Shown: positions 9,685 through 19,355 of the stretch, piece by piece
Layout: every line of letters starts with the position of its first letter
Position numbering within the stretch: the first letter of the stretch is position 1
NCBI GenBank assembly: GCA_029268145.1
Contig: JAJUHA010000020.1
Span: forward strand, 1 to 38,599
Length of the DNA: 38,599 bases
Origin: Sphingomonadaceae bacterium
GTDB taxonomy: Bacteria > Pseudomonadota > Alphaproteobacteria > Sphingomonadales > Sphingomonadaceae
Direction: 5' to 3'
The notes under the pieces: generated by a model
The model's input: only the letters and a program-made list of their open reading frames with translations
Told to the model about the DNA's origin: nothing
Databases searched by the model: none
Position numbers and translations under genes: made by a program

Positions 9685-10668
9685 TCAGATGAGGCCGGCG
9701 AGCGGGCTCGACGGGTCGGCGTAGCGGCGCGGCTGCATCCGGCCGGCGAGATAGGCATCGCGCCCGGCCTCGACCGCCGCCTTCATCGCGCGCGCCATCC
9801 GCACCGGATCCTTCGCCTCGGCGATGGCCGTGTTCATGAGCACGCCATCGCACCCGAGCTCCATCGCGATCGCGGCGTCGGAGGCCGTGCCGACGCCCGC
9901 GTCGACCAGAACGGGCACCTTCGCCTGCTCGACGATGAGGCGGATGTTGACCCGGTTCTGGATGCCGAGCCCCGAGCCGATGGGAGCGCCAAGCGGCATG
10001 ATGGCGGCCGCGCCCGCATCCTCGAGCCGTTTTGCCACCACCGGATCGTCGGAGGTGTAGACCATCACGTCGAAGCCTTCCTTCACCAGCACCTCGGTCG
10101 CCCGGATGGTCTCGATCACGTCGGGAAAGAGGGTCTTCGGGTCGGCCAGCACCTCCAGCTTGACGAGCGTCCAGCCGCCGGCCTCGCGGGCAAGCCGCAG
10201 CGTCCGCAGCGCATCGGCAGCCGTGAAGCAGCCGGCGGTGTTGGGAAGATAGGTCACGCGCGCCGGATCGATGAAGTCCGTGAGGCGTGGCTGGCCGGGG
10301 TCGGACAGGTTGACCCGGCGGACCGCGACGGTCACGATCTCGGCCCCGGCGGCGGCGACGGCCGCGGCATTGACGGCATAGTCCCGATACTTGCCGGTGC
10401 CGACGATAAGCCGGGAGCGGAAGCGGCGCCCGGCCACCTGCCAGCTGTCGTCGCGGTCGGGCGCGCCGCCGCCGACGAAGTGGACGATCTCGAGCCGGTC
10501 GCCCTCGCCAAGCGCTGCCGTGTCCCACTGGCTCTTCGGCACGATCTCGAGATTGCGCTCGACGGCGACGCGACCGGGGGCAAGCGCGAGGGATTCGACC
10601 AGGGCCGCGATGGTCGACCCGGCCGGCACCCGCCGGGGCGCGCCATTGACTTCGATGGTGATTTCCAT
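9685..10668 (-). CDS. thiSG: Sulfur carrier ThiS fused to thiazole synthase ThiG
   Basis: 327 residues with two domains. The ubiquitin-like ThiS (1 to about 68, starting MEITIEVNG and ending FVGGG) is followed by the TIM-barrel ThiG (from about 74), which builds the thiazole phosphate of thiamine from DXP, dehydroglycine or glycine imine, and ThiS thiocarboxylate. The Schiff-base lysine is K170 in [10 protein letters not shown]. Because of the fusion, the ThiS Gly-Gly is internal rather than C-terminal. The ATG at 10668 is preferred over an in-frame start 24 bases upstream because of the ThiS homology and a promoter whose -10 ends 8 bases away. It is divergent from aroQ; no ThiF, ThiE or ThiO gene is nearby and I see no TPP riboswitch. 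Confidence 0.93.
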   Translation of the reverse strand: MEITIEVNGAPRRVPAGSTIAALVESLALAPGRVAVERNLEIVPKSQWDTAALGEGDRLEIVHFVGGGAPDRDDSWQVAGRRFRSRLIVGTGKYRDYAVNAAAVAAAGAEIVTVAVRRVNLSDPGQPRLTDFIDPARVTYLPNTAGCFTAADALRTLRLAREAGGWTLVKLEVLADPKTLFPDVIETIRATEVLVKEGFDVMVYTSDDPVVAKRLEDAGAAAIMPLGAPIGSGLGIQNRVNIRLIVEQAKVPVLVDAGVGTASDAAIAMELGCDGVLMNTAIAEAKDPVRMARAMKAAVEAGRDAYLAGRMQPRRYADPSSPLAGLI

Positions 10669-10676
10669 GGGGGCAC

Positions 10677-10705
10677 CCTGTAAGGCCGGCACGGAGGCGG
10701 CTCAA
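10677..10705 (-). promoter_or_regulatory. Promoter of thiSG (leaderless)
   Basis: Minus strand TTGAGC (10705-10700), 17-base spacer, TACAGG (10682-10677), then 8 bases to the ATG. The -35 is identical to that of mnmA. The short distance leaves no room for a TPP riboswitch in the leader. Confidence 0.5.
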
Positions 10706-10726
10706 CGCCCGTTGCGGAGGTCTGCC

Positions 10727-11176
10727 GTGTCGCTCGTGTTCGTCCTCAACGGCCCAAATCTCAACCGGCTCGGCCAGCGCCAGCCCGAGATCTACGGCGC
10801 CGACACGCTCGACCGGATCGTGGAGGCGCTTCACGCCCGCGCCGAGGCGCTCGGCCTCACGCTCGATGCCCGCCAGTCGAACCACGAGGGCCACCTGGTC
10901 GACTGGCTGCACGAGGCCGCGGACCGGGGCGCGCTTGCCGTCATCCTCAATGCCGGCGCGCTCACCCACAGCTCGATCGCGCTTCGCGACGCCATCCTCT
11001 CGATCCCGACCCCGGTCATCGAGGTCCATCTCTCCAACCCGGCCGCGCGCGAGCCCTTCCGGCACGTCAGCCACGTCTCCCCGGTGGCGCGCGGCGTCAT
11101 CCAGGGCTTCGGCAGCCTCTCCTACATGCTGGCGCTGGACGCGGCTGCCGCCTTGCGGCAAGGGGCGGGGCGATGA
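10727..11176 (+). CDS. aroQ: Type II 3-dehydroquinate dehydratase
   Basis: 149 residues; third step of the shikimate pathway (3-dehydroquinate to 3-dehydroshikimate). The active-site segment [17 protein letters not shown] carries the catalytic R18 and Y23. The [10 protein letters not shown] and [15 protein letters not shown] blocks that bind substrate are present. The first has Ala where the family usually has Pro (NPGA). It starts at GTG 10727 behind the ribosome binding site CGGAGG. The stop overlaps accB by four bases; aroQ-accB-accC is a familiar alphaproteobacterial operon. Confidence 0.95.
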   Translation: MSLVFVLNGPNLNRLGQRQPEIYGADTLDRIVEALHARAEALGLTLDARQSNHEGHLVDWLHEAADRGALAVILNAGALTHSSIALRDAILSIPTPVIEVHLSNPAAREPFRHVSHVSPVARGVIQGFGSLSYMLALDAAAALRQGAGR

Positions 11177-11661
11177 CCGAAAGCAGGAAGCCCGCCCGGG
11201 GGGGGGATGGCATGCGGGTCGAGCTCGAGCTCGTTCGCGAACTGGCCCGCCTTCTCGACGAAACCAACCTGACCGAGATCGAGGTCCATGACGGCGACCG
11301 CGCGATTCGCGTCGCCCGTGGGGGCACCGCGCTGACGGTCGCAGCGCCCCCGCCCGCGCCCGCCGCCCCGCCAGCGGCGCCGGCCTCGCCGCCGACGGAA
11401 GCGCCCGGCCTTCCGCCCGCCGACCATCCGGGCCTGGTGCGTTCGCCGATGGTCGGCACCGCCTATCTTTCGCCCGAGCCGGGAGCGCCGCCCTTCGTCG
11501 GCGTGGGCAAGGCCGTCGGCAAGGGCGAGACCCTCCTCATCATCGAGGCGATGAAGGTGATGAACCCCATCGCCGCGCCGAAGGCGGGAACGGTGAAGGC
11601 GATCCTCGTCGAGAACGAGCAGCCCGTCGAGTATGACCAGCCGCTCGTGATCATCGAGTAG
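11173..11661 (+). CDS. accB: Biotin carboxyl carrier protein of acetyl-CoA carboxylase
   Basis: 162 residues. The N-terminal helical segment ([20 protein letters not shown]) is followed by a flexible Pro/Ala linker (about residues 57-80) and the biotinyl domain, with biotinylated lysine K128 in EAMKVMN. It carries the carboxybiotin for malonyl-CoA formation, the first step of fatty acid synthesis. It overlaps the aroQ stop by four bases and is followed 13 bases later by accC. Confidence 0.96.
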   Translation: MTESRKPARGGDGMRVELELVRELARLLDETNLTEIEVHDGDRAIRVARGGTALTVAAPPPAPAAPPAAPASPPTEAPGLPPADHPGLVRSPMVGTAYLSPEPGAPPFVGVGKAVGKGETLLIIEAMKVMNPIAAPKAGTVKAILVENEQPVEYDQPLVIIE

Positions 11662-11674
11662 GCACCGGAGAGCC

Positions 11675-13027
<1,353 letters not shown>

Positions 13028-14199
13028 AGCCGCCGCCGAGCAGGCGGCTGCCGGCGTAGCAGACCGCGGCCTGGCCGGGGGCGACTCCGAACTGCGGCTC
13101 TCCGAAGGCGAGCCGGGGCATCTCGCCCCGGGCCGGGTCTCCGGGAAACAGCCGGGCCGGCACCAGCGGGGCGAGCGAGCGCAGCTTCACCTCGACGTCG
13201 AGCCCGTCCGCGGGGACGGGAGGGCCGAGCCAGTTGAGCGCATCCAGCCACACGGTGCCGACGGCAAGCGCCGCGCGCGGGCCGACGACGACCCGGTTGG
13301 CCCCGGGCTCGAGGCGGACGACATAGAGCGGCTCGGCAAGGCCGCCGATCTCGAGCCCGCGCCGCTGGCCCACGGTGAAGCCGAGGATCCCGGAATGGGT
13401 TCCGAGCACCCGGCCATCGACATGGACGATCTCGCCGGGCCGGTCGGCGCCGGGGCGGAGCCGGCGCACCACCGCCCGGTAGTCGCCGCCCGGGACGAAG
13501 CAGATGTCCTGGCTGTCCGGCTTGGCCGCGACCCTGAGGCCGAAGTGGCGGGCGAGCGCCCGCGTCTCCGCCTTGGCAAGCCCCCCGAGCGGAAACCCGA
13601 GCCGGGCAAGCTGCGTAGAGGTGGTGGAGAAGAGGAAATAGCTCTGGTCCTTCGCCTGGTCCGCACCCCGATGCAGCTCCGGTCCCTCAGCCCCGTCCAG
13701 CCGCTGGACATAGTGGCCGGTGAGCAGCCGCGCGGCCCCGAGATCGTCGGCGACCCGGACCAGATCGCGGAACTTCACCGTCTGGTTGCAGCTGATGCAG
13801 GGCACCGGAGTGCGCCCGGCGAGATAGGAGTCCGCGAACGCCTCCATCACCTCGGTGCGAAAGGCCGACTGATAGTCGAGCACATAGTGGGCAATCCCCA
13901 GGCGATCGGCGACGGCACGGGCGTCTGCAATGTCCGACCCGGCGCAGCAGGCCCCCTCGCGCTGCGGCGCAGCGTCGCTGTCCGACAGGCGCATGGTGAC
14001 CCCGACGGTGTCGCATCCACGAGCCACGGCAAGCGCGGCCACGACGCTCGAATCGACCCCCCCGGACATTGCGACGACCACTCTTTCCCCAGCGTTCGGA
14101 AGGGTCTGGAAGGCGGAAGCGCGGGCGTTTTCGACCATGTCCGAGACGACATGGTCGGCAGTGCCGGTGACACATGTTTGCACTTGGTTCACGCTTTAT

Positions 14200-14228
14200 C
14201 GGCTATCCTTGACGGTGGATCGGCTCAA
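14200..14228 (-). promoter_or_regulatory. Promoter of mnmA (leaderless)
   Basis: Minus strand TTGAGC (14228-14223), 17-base spacer, TAGCCG (14205-14200), then 7 bases to GTG 14192. The next dyad upstream (14232-14247) abuts the -35 and could be an operator. Confidence 0.55.
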
Positions 14229-14231
14229 GAC

Positions 14232-14247
14232 CGGCACAGATGTGCCG
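14232..14247. promoter_or_regulatory. Perfect dyad next to the mnmA -35
   Basis: CGGCACA, GA, TGTGCCG: a 16-base perfect inverted repeat in the mnmA-sciP intergenic region, four bases from the mnmA -35. It looks like a dimeric regulator site or a small hairpin. No family can be assigned. Confidence 0.4.
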
Positions 14248-14298
14248 TTCCTTCGACCGATGGCAACGCGTTCGAGTGGGTCGGATCGCTCGGTGGCC

Positions 14299-14342
14299 GT
14301 TGCAGCAGATGGGGGCGCTCCGTGGCGCCTGCAACCATCTGC
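14299..14342. repeat. Interlocking inverted repeats upstream of sciP-ctrA
   Basis: GTTGCAG (14299-14305) pairs with CTGCAAC (14329-14335). GCAGATGG (14305-14312) pairs with CCATCTGC (14335-14342). GGCGC (14314-14318) pairs with GCGCC (14325-14329) inside. The first two pairs are interlaced (A, B, A', B'), so as RNA they would form a pseudoknot or two mutually exclusive stems. They end about 70 bases before the sciP start. The rest of this 218-base gene-free stretch shows no further clear signal for sciP beyond its ribosome binding site. Confidence 0.45.
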
Positions 14343-14410
14343 CGGGCAGCCGGCCTCCCCTTCCGCCTCTCGGTTGCGGACGCCGGAACTGACGCGCGGA
14401 GGTACAAGCA

Positions 14411-14836
14411 ATGACGACGCATCACCGGGGGCGCGGAGCAGACTGGCAGATGGCCAGGCTGGAACCGAGGATGGCCGAACCCGCGCAATCCTCGGACGAC
14501 ATGGGGTCGCGGCCCGCCTGGGTTCCCGGGCCGGGCGGCGCGCGCATCACCCTTGCCGACCTTCCCCCGCCGACGACCTCCCGCTGGGTGGTCCGGCGCA
14601 AGGCGGAAGTGCTCGCGGCCATCAACGGCGGGCTCCTGACCGCATCCGAGGCCTGCGCGCGCTACGGCCTGTCGCCCGAGGAACTGGAGCTCTGGCAGAA
14701 GGCCGTGGATCGGGCCGGCGTGCCCGGCCTCCGGGTCACGCGAATCCAGCTCTACCGCGAGCTCGACCGGATCACGCCGTCGACGGCTGCATCCGCCAAG
14801 GCGACGGCGCAGGTCCGCTCGGCCCTGCAGGCCTGA
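14411..14836 (+). CDS. sciP: CtrA inhibitor SciP (DUF1153)
   Basis: 141 residues. The conserved DUF1153 helix-turn-helix domain lies at about 46-116: ITLADLPPPTTSRWVVRRKA, GGLLTASEACARYGLSPEE and GLRVTRIQLYR, all closely like Caulobacter SciP. SciP binds CtrA and blocks its activation of transcription. This copy has about 42 extra residues at the N-terminus and a 25-residue Ala-rich tail; the Caulobacter protein is about 93 residues. A GGAGG ribosome binding site sits 8 bases before the ATG. The ctrA-family gene starts 25 bases after its stop, so inhibitor and target are likely co-transcribed. Confidence 0.88.
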   Translation: MTTHHRGRGADWQMARLEPRMAEPAQSSDDMGSRPAWVPGPGGARITLADLPPPTTSRWVVRRKAEVLAAINGGLLTASEACARYGLSPEELELWQKAVDRAGVPGLRVTRIQLYRELDRITPSTAASAKATAQVRSALQA

Positions 14837-14861
14837 GGCGCCAACTCCCCGGAGACACCAG

Positions 14862-15731
14862 ATGATGGGACGCAGCGGCGACCAGGATTGCGACCAGCGC
14901 ATGCGGACCCCGGAGGTCGGCGAGGAGCAGGTGCGGATTCGACCGCCCGCCACCGCGCCGGCGGCGCCCGCGCCGGACATGGTCGCCGCGCCGGGCCGGC
15001 CGACCGGGTCTCCGGCGGCGAGGTCGGCCGGAGCCGAAGGCGACCAGCCGAAGACGACGCGGCTCCTGCTCGTGGAGGATGACCGGCTCCTGTCCGACGT
15101 GCTGGCGCGCATGCTCGAGGGGGCGGGCTTTACCGTCTACGTGACACCGCTCGGCGAGGATGCGCTGGAGCTTGCGCGCGCCTACCGGTTCGATGCCGTC
15201 CTCCTCGACCTCACCCTTCCCGATCTCCCCGGCCAGGCGGTGCTGAAGTCGCTGCGGGCCGGCCGGGCGGACATGCCCGTCATCATCCTCTCGGGCGATG
15301 GCTCGCTCGCCGTAAAGCTGGAGGGATTCCAGGAAGGCGCCGACGACTATGTCGTGAAGCCCTTCCATCCCGACGAGCTTCTGGCCCGGGTCAATGCCGT
15401 CATCCGCCGGGCCCGGGCCGCAGCACCGACCTCGGTCGAGATCGGCCCGCTCACGATCGACTTCGGCGTGCGCCGGGCCAGCGTTGCCGGCGTGCCCGTG
15501 CCGCTCACCGGCAAGGAGTTCCAGTGCCTGGCCTTCCTCGCCATGCGCCGCGGCACCACGGTGACCAAGGAGATGTTCCTCGCTCACCTCTACGGCGGCC
15601 AGGACGAGCCGGAGATGAAGATCATCGACGTCTTCATCTGCAAGCTCCGGCGGAAGCTCGCGGAAGCCGGATGTCCGCCGGTGGTCGAGACCGTCTGGGG
15701 CCGCGGCTACACCATTCCCAATGAGGGCTGA
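14862..15731 (+). CDS. ctrA: CtrA-family cell-cycle response regulator
   Basis: 289-residue OmpR-class regulator. Residues 1-65 are a Pro/Ala-rich extension absent from Caulobacter CtrA. The receiver (66 to about 185) has the acidic pair D73-D74, phosphoacceptor D116 (LLDLTLPD), S144 and K166. The winged helix (about 192-285) is near-identical in key stretches to CtrA: LTGKEF, GTTVTKEMFLAHLYGGQDEP, KIIDVFICKLRRKL and ETVWGRGY. It ends TIPNEG, without the C-terminal Ala-Ala that ClpXP recognises in Caulobacter CtrA. The ATG at 14862 has a CCGGAG ribosome binding site 7 bases upstream; the only later in-frame ATGs lack one, so the extension is probably translated. It may be the sole CtrA or a divergent paralogue; the window cannot decide. 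Confidence 0.85.
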   Translation: MMGRSGDQDCDQRMRTPEVGEEQVRIRPPATAPAAPAPDMVAAPGRPTGSPAARSAGAEGDQPKTTRLLLVEDDRLLSDVLARMLEGAGFTVYVTPLGEDALELARAYRFDAVLLDLTLPDLPGQAVLKSLRAGRADMPVIILSGDGSLAVKLEGFQEGADDYVVKPFHPDELLARVNAVIRRARAAAPTSVEIGPLTIDFGVRRASVAGVPVPLTGKEFQCLAFLAMRRGTTVTKEMFLAHLYGGQDEPEMKIIDVFICKLRRKLAEAGCPPVVETVWGRGYTIPNEG

Positions 15732-15736
15732 TCGGG

Positions 15737-15750
15737 GGCCCGCGCGGGCC
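15737..15750. terminator. GC palindrome between convergent ctrA and trmJ
   Basis: GGCCCGCGCGGGCC is a perfect 14-base palindrome that fills most of the 18-base gap and touches the trmJ stop codon. It is a possible bidirectional stop for transcription but has no T-tract. Confidence 0.35.
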
Positions 15751-16463
15751 TAGTCCCGACCCGGCGGGCGCGGGCGCGAAAGCGCTCGGATGACGCCGCG
15801 CAGCGTCCTGATTTCGTCTGCGGTGAAGCGGGCCGCCGCCAGGATCCCGGCGAGCGTGCGCTGCGTGGCCCGCGTCCGCTGCGGCGGGAAGAAGTATCCG
15901 GTCTCGGCCAGGGCGTCGTTGAGCTGGCCGATCAGCCCCTCGAGATCGGCCTGCGGTGCCGGCACCCGCTCGGGCGAGGCAGGCGGCACGGCACTGGCCA
16001 GAAACCATTCATAGGCAAGCACGAGGACCGCCTGGGCCAGGTTGAGGCTGGCAAATCCGGGATCGGCCGGAATGGTCACCAGCGTCTGCACCGTGACGAT
16101 GTCGTCGGTCGCAAGGCCGCTGCGCTCGGGGCCGAACAGGATCCCGGCCTTCGCCGGGCTGCCGCGCATCTCGGCGGCGGCCTCGCGCGGCGTGCGCACG
16201 GGCTTTTGCACATCGCGCGGGCGGAAGGCCGTGGCGTAGCTGAGATGGCAGTCGGCAAGGGCCTCGCCCACGGTTGCGAACACGCGGGCGGAGGCGAGCA
16301 CATGGTCCGCACCTGCGGCCGGCGGGCCGGCATCGGGATTGGGCCAGCCGTCACGCGGGGCAACGAGGCGCAGGTCCGAGAGGCCGAAATTGGCCATGGC
16401 GCGGGCCACCATGCCGATGTTCATGCCGAGCTGCGGGCGCACGAGGATGATGGCAGGCTCCAT
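15750..16463 (-). CDS. trmJ: tRNA (cytidine/uridine-2'-O-) methyltransferase TrmJ-like
   Basis: 237-residue SPOUT (SpoU) methyltransferase. The SAM-binding trefoil knot is represented by PAIILVRPQLGMNIGMVARA at the N-terminus, ILFGPERSGL in the middle and IPADPGFASLNLAQAVLVL. Together with a helical C-terminal extension this fits TrmJ, which 2'-O-methylates position 32 of tRNAs. The ATG at 16463 was chosen because AGGAGG precedes it and homology starts at MEPAIILVRP; a longer open frame upstream is unlikely. It is divergent from lnt and convergent with ctrA. Confidence 0.88.
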   Translation of the reverse strand: MEPAIILVRPQLGMNIGMVARAMANFGLSDLRLVAPRDGWPNPDAGPPAAGADHVLASARVFATVGEALADCHLSYATAFRPRDVQKPVRTPREAAAEMRGSPAKAGILFGPERSGLATDDIVTVQTLVTIPADPGFASLNLAQAVLVLAYEWFLASAVPPASPERVPAPQADLEGLIGQLNDALAETGYFFPPQRTRATQRTLAGILAAARFTADEIRTLRGVIRALSRPRPPGRD

Positions 16464-16506
16464 GCTGGCCTCCTGCCGCCTGCCGGCGCCGACCGCAAAT
16501 CGCGCG

Positions 16507-16536
16507 TTGGCGCCGGGCACGCGCCGCCGCTAGGGC
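16507..16536 (+). promoter_or_regulatory. Promoter of lnt (leaderless)
   Basis: TTGGCG (16507-16512), 18-base spacer, TAGGGC (16531-16536), then 7 bases to GTG 16544. Confidence 0.5.
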
Positions 16537-16543
16537 AGATGGC

Positions 16544-18109
16544 GTGCACCAGCCCGCGACCCGCGCTTCCACGCCCCCGGTGGCCGGGCCTCTCCCCGGG
16601 GCCGCCCGATGGGTGCTGGCACCGGCCGCAGGCGCGCTTGCCGCGCTTGCCTTCCCGCCCTTCGTGCTCTGGCCGCTCGCCCTCGTCGGCCATGCCCTGC
16701 TCGTGCTGCTCCTCCTGCGGAGCCCGGCCCGCCACGCCTTCGCCATCGGATTCGGCTTCGGTGCCGGCCAGCATCTCCTCGGGCTCGGCTGGCTGGCCGA
16801 GGCCTTCACCTACCAGTCGGCCATGCCCGCCTGGTTCGGCCATCTGGCCCATGCCGGCCTCGCCCTCTTCCTCGCCCTCTACCCGGGCGCCGCAGCCTTC
16901 GCTGCCCGCCGGCTGGCCGGCGGACCGGCATCGCTCGTCCTCATGCTCGCGGGAAGCGTGACGCTTGCCGAGCTGCTGCGCGGCTGGCTGTTCACCGGCT
17001 TCCCGTGGAACCCGCCGGGGCTGGCGCTGCTGCCGCTGCCGGGCGTGCGCGATTCGGCCGCCGTCATTGGTGCCGATGGCCTCGGGGCGCTGGTCCTGCT
17101 CGGCTCCGGCACGCTTGCACTCGCCCTGACCGGGCGCGGGCGGGCGGCCCTGCTGCCGGCCCTGGCGGCGGGCCTGCTGCTTGCGCCCGGCCTGGCCCGC
17201 CTGGGGCTCGAGCCCCCGCCGCCCTCCCCTGCCCTGCTGCTGCTCGTCCAGCCGAACAGCAGCCAGGCCGAAAAGCACGGCGCCAACGGCACCGAACGTC
17301 ACTTGCTCGCCCATGTCGAGGCGACCGAGGCCGCGCTGGCGCGCATCTCCGCAGCCGAGCGGGCGGCGCTCGCCGCGGTGGTCTGGCCGGAAGGGGCGGT
17401 CGAGTACCCGCCCGACGAGAACCCGTGGCTGGCAAGGCTCGTCACCCGCGCGCTCCCACCGCAGGCCTTGCTCCTCGCCGGCGGCGTCAAGGCCGAGCGC
17501 GACCCGGCGGGCACGGCGGTCGGCATCCGCAACAGCCTGTTCGCCCTCGATGCCACGGGGCGGATCCGCCACCGCTACGACAAGGCGCACCTCGTCCCGG
17601 GCGGCGAGTATCTCCCGCTGCGGTCCATCGCCGAGCCGCTCGGGCTCCAGCGGCTGGTGCCGGGCACGATCGATTTCTGGCCCGGGCGCGGGCCCGAGAC
17701 GGTCCGCCTGCCGGGGCTGCCGGCCTATGGCGCGGCGATCTGCTACGAGATCATCTTCCCCGGCCGCGTTGTCGATCGCCGCAACCGGCCGGACATGATC
17801 CTGACCGTGTCGTCCGACGCCTGGTTCGGCCCGGCAGGGCCTCCCCAGCATTTTGCGCTCGCCCGCCTGCGCGCGCTCGAGGAGGGTCTGCCGGTCGTCC
17901 GGGTCACGCCGACGGGAATCACCGGGCTCATCGATGCCCGCGGACGGGTCGTCGACCAGCTGGCAGCGGAGGCACCGGGGACCATCCTTGCCGGCATTCC
18001 CGCACCGCTTCCTGCCACCCCGTTCGGCCGCTTCGGCCAGCTCCTCCCCCTGCTGCTCGCCCTCGCCCTGGGCGCAGCGGGAGTGGTTACCGGCCGCAAA
18101 GGCACATAA
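16544..18109 (+). CDS. lnt: Apolipoprotein N-acyltransferase Lnt
   Basis: 521-residue inner-membrane enzyme that adds the third acyl chain to lipoproteins. The N-terminal half carries several hydrophobic spans (from about residue 22). A periplasmic carbon-nitrogen hydrolase domain follows, with catalytic triad E283 (VVWPEGAVEYP), K347 (KAHLVPGGEYLPLR) and C400 (AAICYEIIFPG). A final span lies near the C-terminus. It starts at GTG 16544 without a Shine-Dalgarno, consistent with the promoter placed just upstream. metK follows after 54 bases with its own promoter. Confidence 0.95.
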   Translation: MHQPATRASTPPVAGPLPGAARWVLAPAAGALAALAFPPFVLWPLALVGHALLVLLLLRSPARHAFAIGFGFGAGQHLLGLGWLAEAFTYQSAMPAWFGHLAHAGLALFLALYPGAAAFAARRLAGGPASLVLMLAGSVTLAELLRGWLFTGFPWNPPGLALLPLPGVRDSAAVIGADGLGALVLLGSGTLALALTGRGRAALLPALAAGLLLAPGLARLGLEPPPPSPALLLLVQPNSSQAEKHGANGTERHLLAHVEATEAALARISAAERAALAAVVWPEGAVEYPPDENPWLARLVTRALPPQALLLAGGVKAERDPAGTAVGIRNSLFALDATGRIRHRYDKAHLVPGGEYLPLRSIAEPLGLQRLVPGTIDFWPGRGPETVRLPGLPAYGAAICYEIIFPGRVVDRRNRPDMILTVSSDAWFGPAGPPQHFALARLRALEEGLPVVRVTPTGITGLIDARGRVVDQLAAEAPGTILAGIPAPLPATPFGRFGQLLPLLLALALGAAGVVTGRKGT

Positions 18110-18126
18110 ACGAAGCTTTAACTCCC

Positions 18127-18155
18127 TTGCCATCGCCAGGGGGAGCGGCTAGCGC
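18127..18155 (+). promoter_or_regulatory. Promoter of metK (leaderless)
   Basis: TTGCCA (18127-18132), 17-base spacer, TAGCGC (18150-18155), then 8 bases to the ATG at 18164. The predicted mRNA has essentially no leader. The AT-rich bases just upstream (around 18105-18122) stand out from the local composition. Confidence 0.55.
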
Positions 18156-18163
18156 CCGCGCCC

Positions 18164-19351
18164 ATGGCACGCTCGCACTTCACCTTCACGTCCGAGTCCG
18201 TCTCGGAGGGCCACCCCGACAAGGTCGCGGACCAGATCTCGGATGCCGTCGTCGACCTGTTCCTGTCGCGCGACCCGGTTGCCCGGGTGGCCTGCGAGAC
18301 GATGGTCACGACCCAGCGGATCGTGCTGGCAGGTGAAGTGCGCTGCAACCCCGACGTCTTCCCAACCCTCGACGAGATCGAGAAGGCGGCGCGCGCCACC
18401 GTCCGCCGGATCGGCTACGAGCAGCATGGCTTCCACTGGCAGACGGCCGACTTCGCCTGCCACCTGCACGGCCAGTCGGCGCACATCGCGATGGGCGTCG
18501 ACGAGACCGGCAACAAGGACGAGGGGGCCGGGGACCAGGGCATCATGTTCGGCTACGCGACCGACGAGACGCCCGATCTCATGCCCGCGACGCTCTACTA
18601 TTCGCACCGCATCCTCGAGCGCATGGCGCGCGACCGGCACTCGCGGGCGGTCGACTTCCTCGAGCCCGACGCCAAGAGCCAGGTGACGCTGGCCTATGAG
18701 AACGAGATGCCGGTGGGCGCGACGGCGCTGGTCGTCTCGACCCAGCACACCCGCGAGCTTTCGAACGATGCCGGCCAGAAGCGCCTGCGCGACTATGTGA
18801 TGACCGTGTTCGAAGAGGTCCTGCCGAAGGGCTGGATCCCGAAGGATGCGTCGAAGATCTACGTCAACCCGACCGGCCTTTTCGAGATTGGCGGCCCCGA
18901 CGGCGATGCCGGGCTCACCGGCCGCAAGATCATCGTCGACACCTATGGTGGGGCATCCCCGCATGGTGGCGGCGCCTTCTCGGGCAAGGACCCGACGAAG
19001 GTCGACCGCTCGGCCGCCTATGTCGCCCGTTACCTTGCCAAGAACATCGTGGCGGCCGGCCTCGCCCGCCGGGTCACGATCCAGCTCTCCTACGCGATCG
19101 GGATTGCCGAGCCGCTGTCGATCCTGGTCGACACCCATGGCACCGGCACGGTCGCCGAGGAGCGGATCGAAGCCGCGCTTCCCCGCCTCGTCCGCCTGAC
19201 GCCCAAGGGGATCCGCACCCATCTCGGGCTCAACCGGCCGATCTACGAGCGCACGGCAGCCTATGGCCATTTCGGCCGGACGCCCGACGCCGACGGCGGG
19301 TTCGGCTGGGAGAAGACCGACCTCGTCGAGGCGCTCAGGTCCGAGGTCTGA
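18164..19351 (+). CDS. metK: S-adenosylmethionine synthetase
   Basis: 395 residues; makes SAM from methionine and ATP. Family hallmarks: [20 protein letters not shown] at the N-terminus, the [12 protein letters not shown] hexapeptide region, and the P-loop-like [19 protein letters not shown]. Full length. There is no ribosome binding site at a proper distance; the promoter suggests leaderless translation. It ends 4 bases before the stop of the convergent secreted-protein gene. Confidence 0.97.
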   Translation: MARSHFTFTSESVSEGHPDKVADQISDAVVDLFLSRDPVARVACETMVTTQRIVLAGEVRCNPDVFPTLDEIEKAARATVRRIGYEQHGFHWQTADFACHLHGQSAHIAMGVDETGNKDEGAGDQGIMFGYATDETPDLMPATLYYSHRILERMARDRHSRAVDFLEPDAKSQVTLAYENEMPVGATALVVSTQHTRELSNDAGQKRLRDYVMTVFEEVLPKGWIPKDASKIYVNPTGLFEIGGPDGDAGLTGRKIIVDTYGGASPHGGGAFSGKDPTKVDRSAAYVARYLAKNIVAAGLARRVTIQLSYAIGIAEPLSILVDTHGTGTVAEERIEAALPRLVRLTPKGIRTHLGLNRPIYERTAAYGHFGRTPDADGGFGWEKTDLVEALRSEV

Positions 19352-19355
19352 GCGC

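Noticed and set aside
10669-10726. Possible TPP riboswitch before thiSG
   Set aside because: Only 58 bases separate the divergent genes and the promoter leaves no leader.
18110-18163. Possible SAM riboswitch in the metK leader (CTCCC with GGGAG stem)
   Set aside because: A TTGCCA-N17-TAGCGC promoter overlaps the stem and places the transcription start at the ATG, so this sequence would not be in the mRNA; it also does not match the SAM/SAH or SAM-II consensus that I know.
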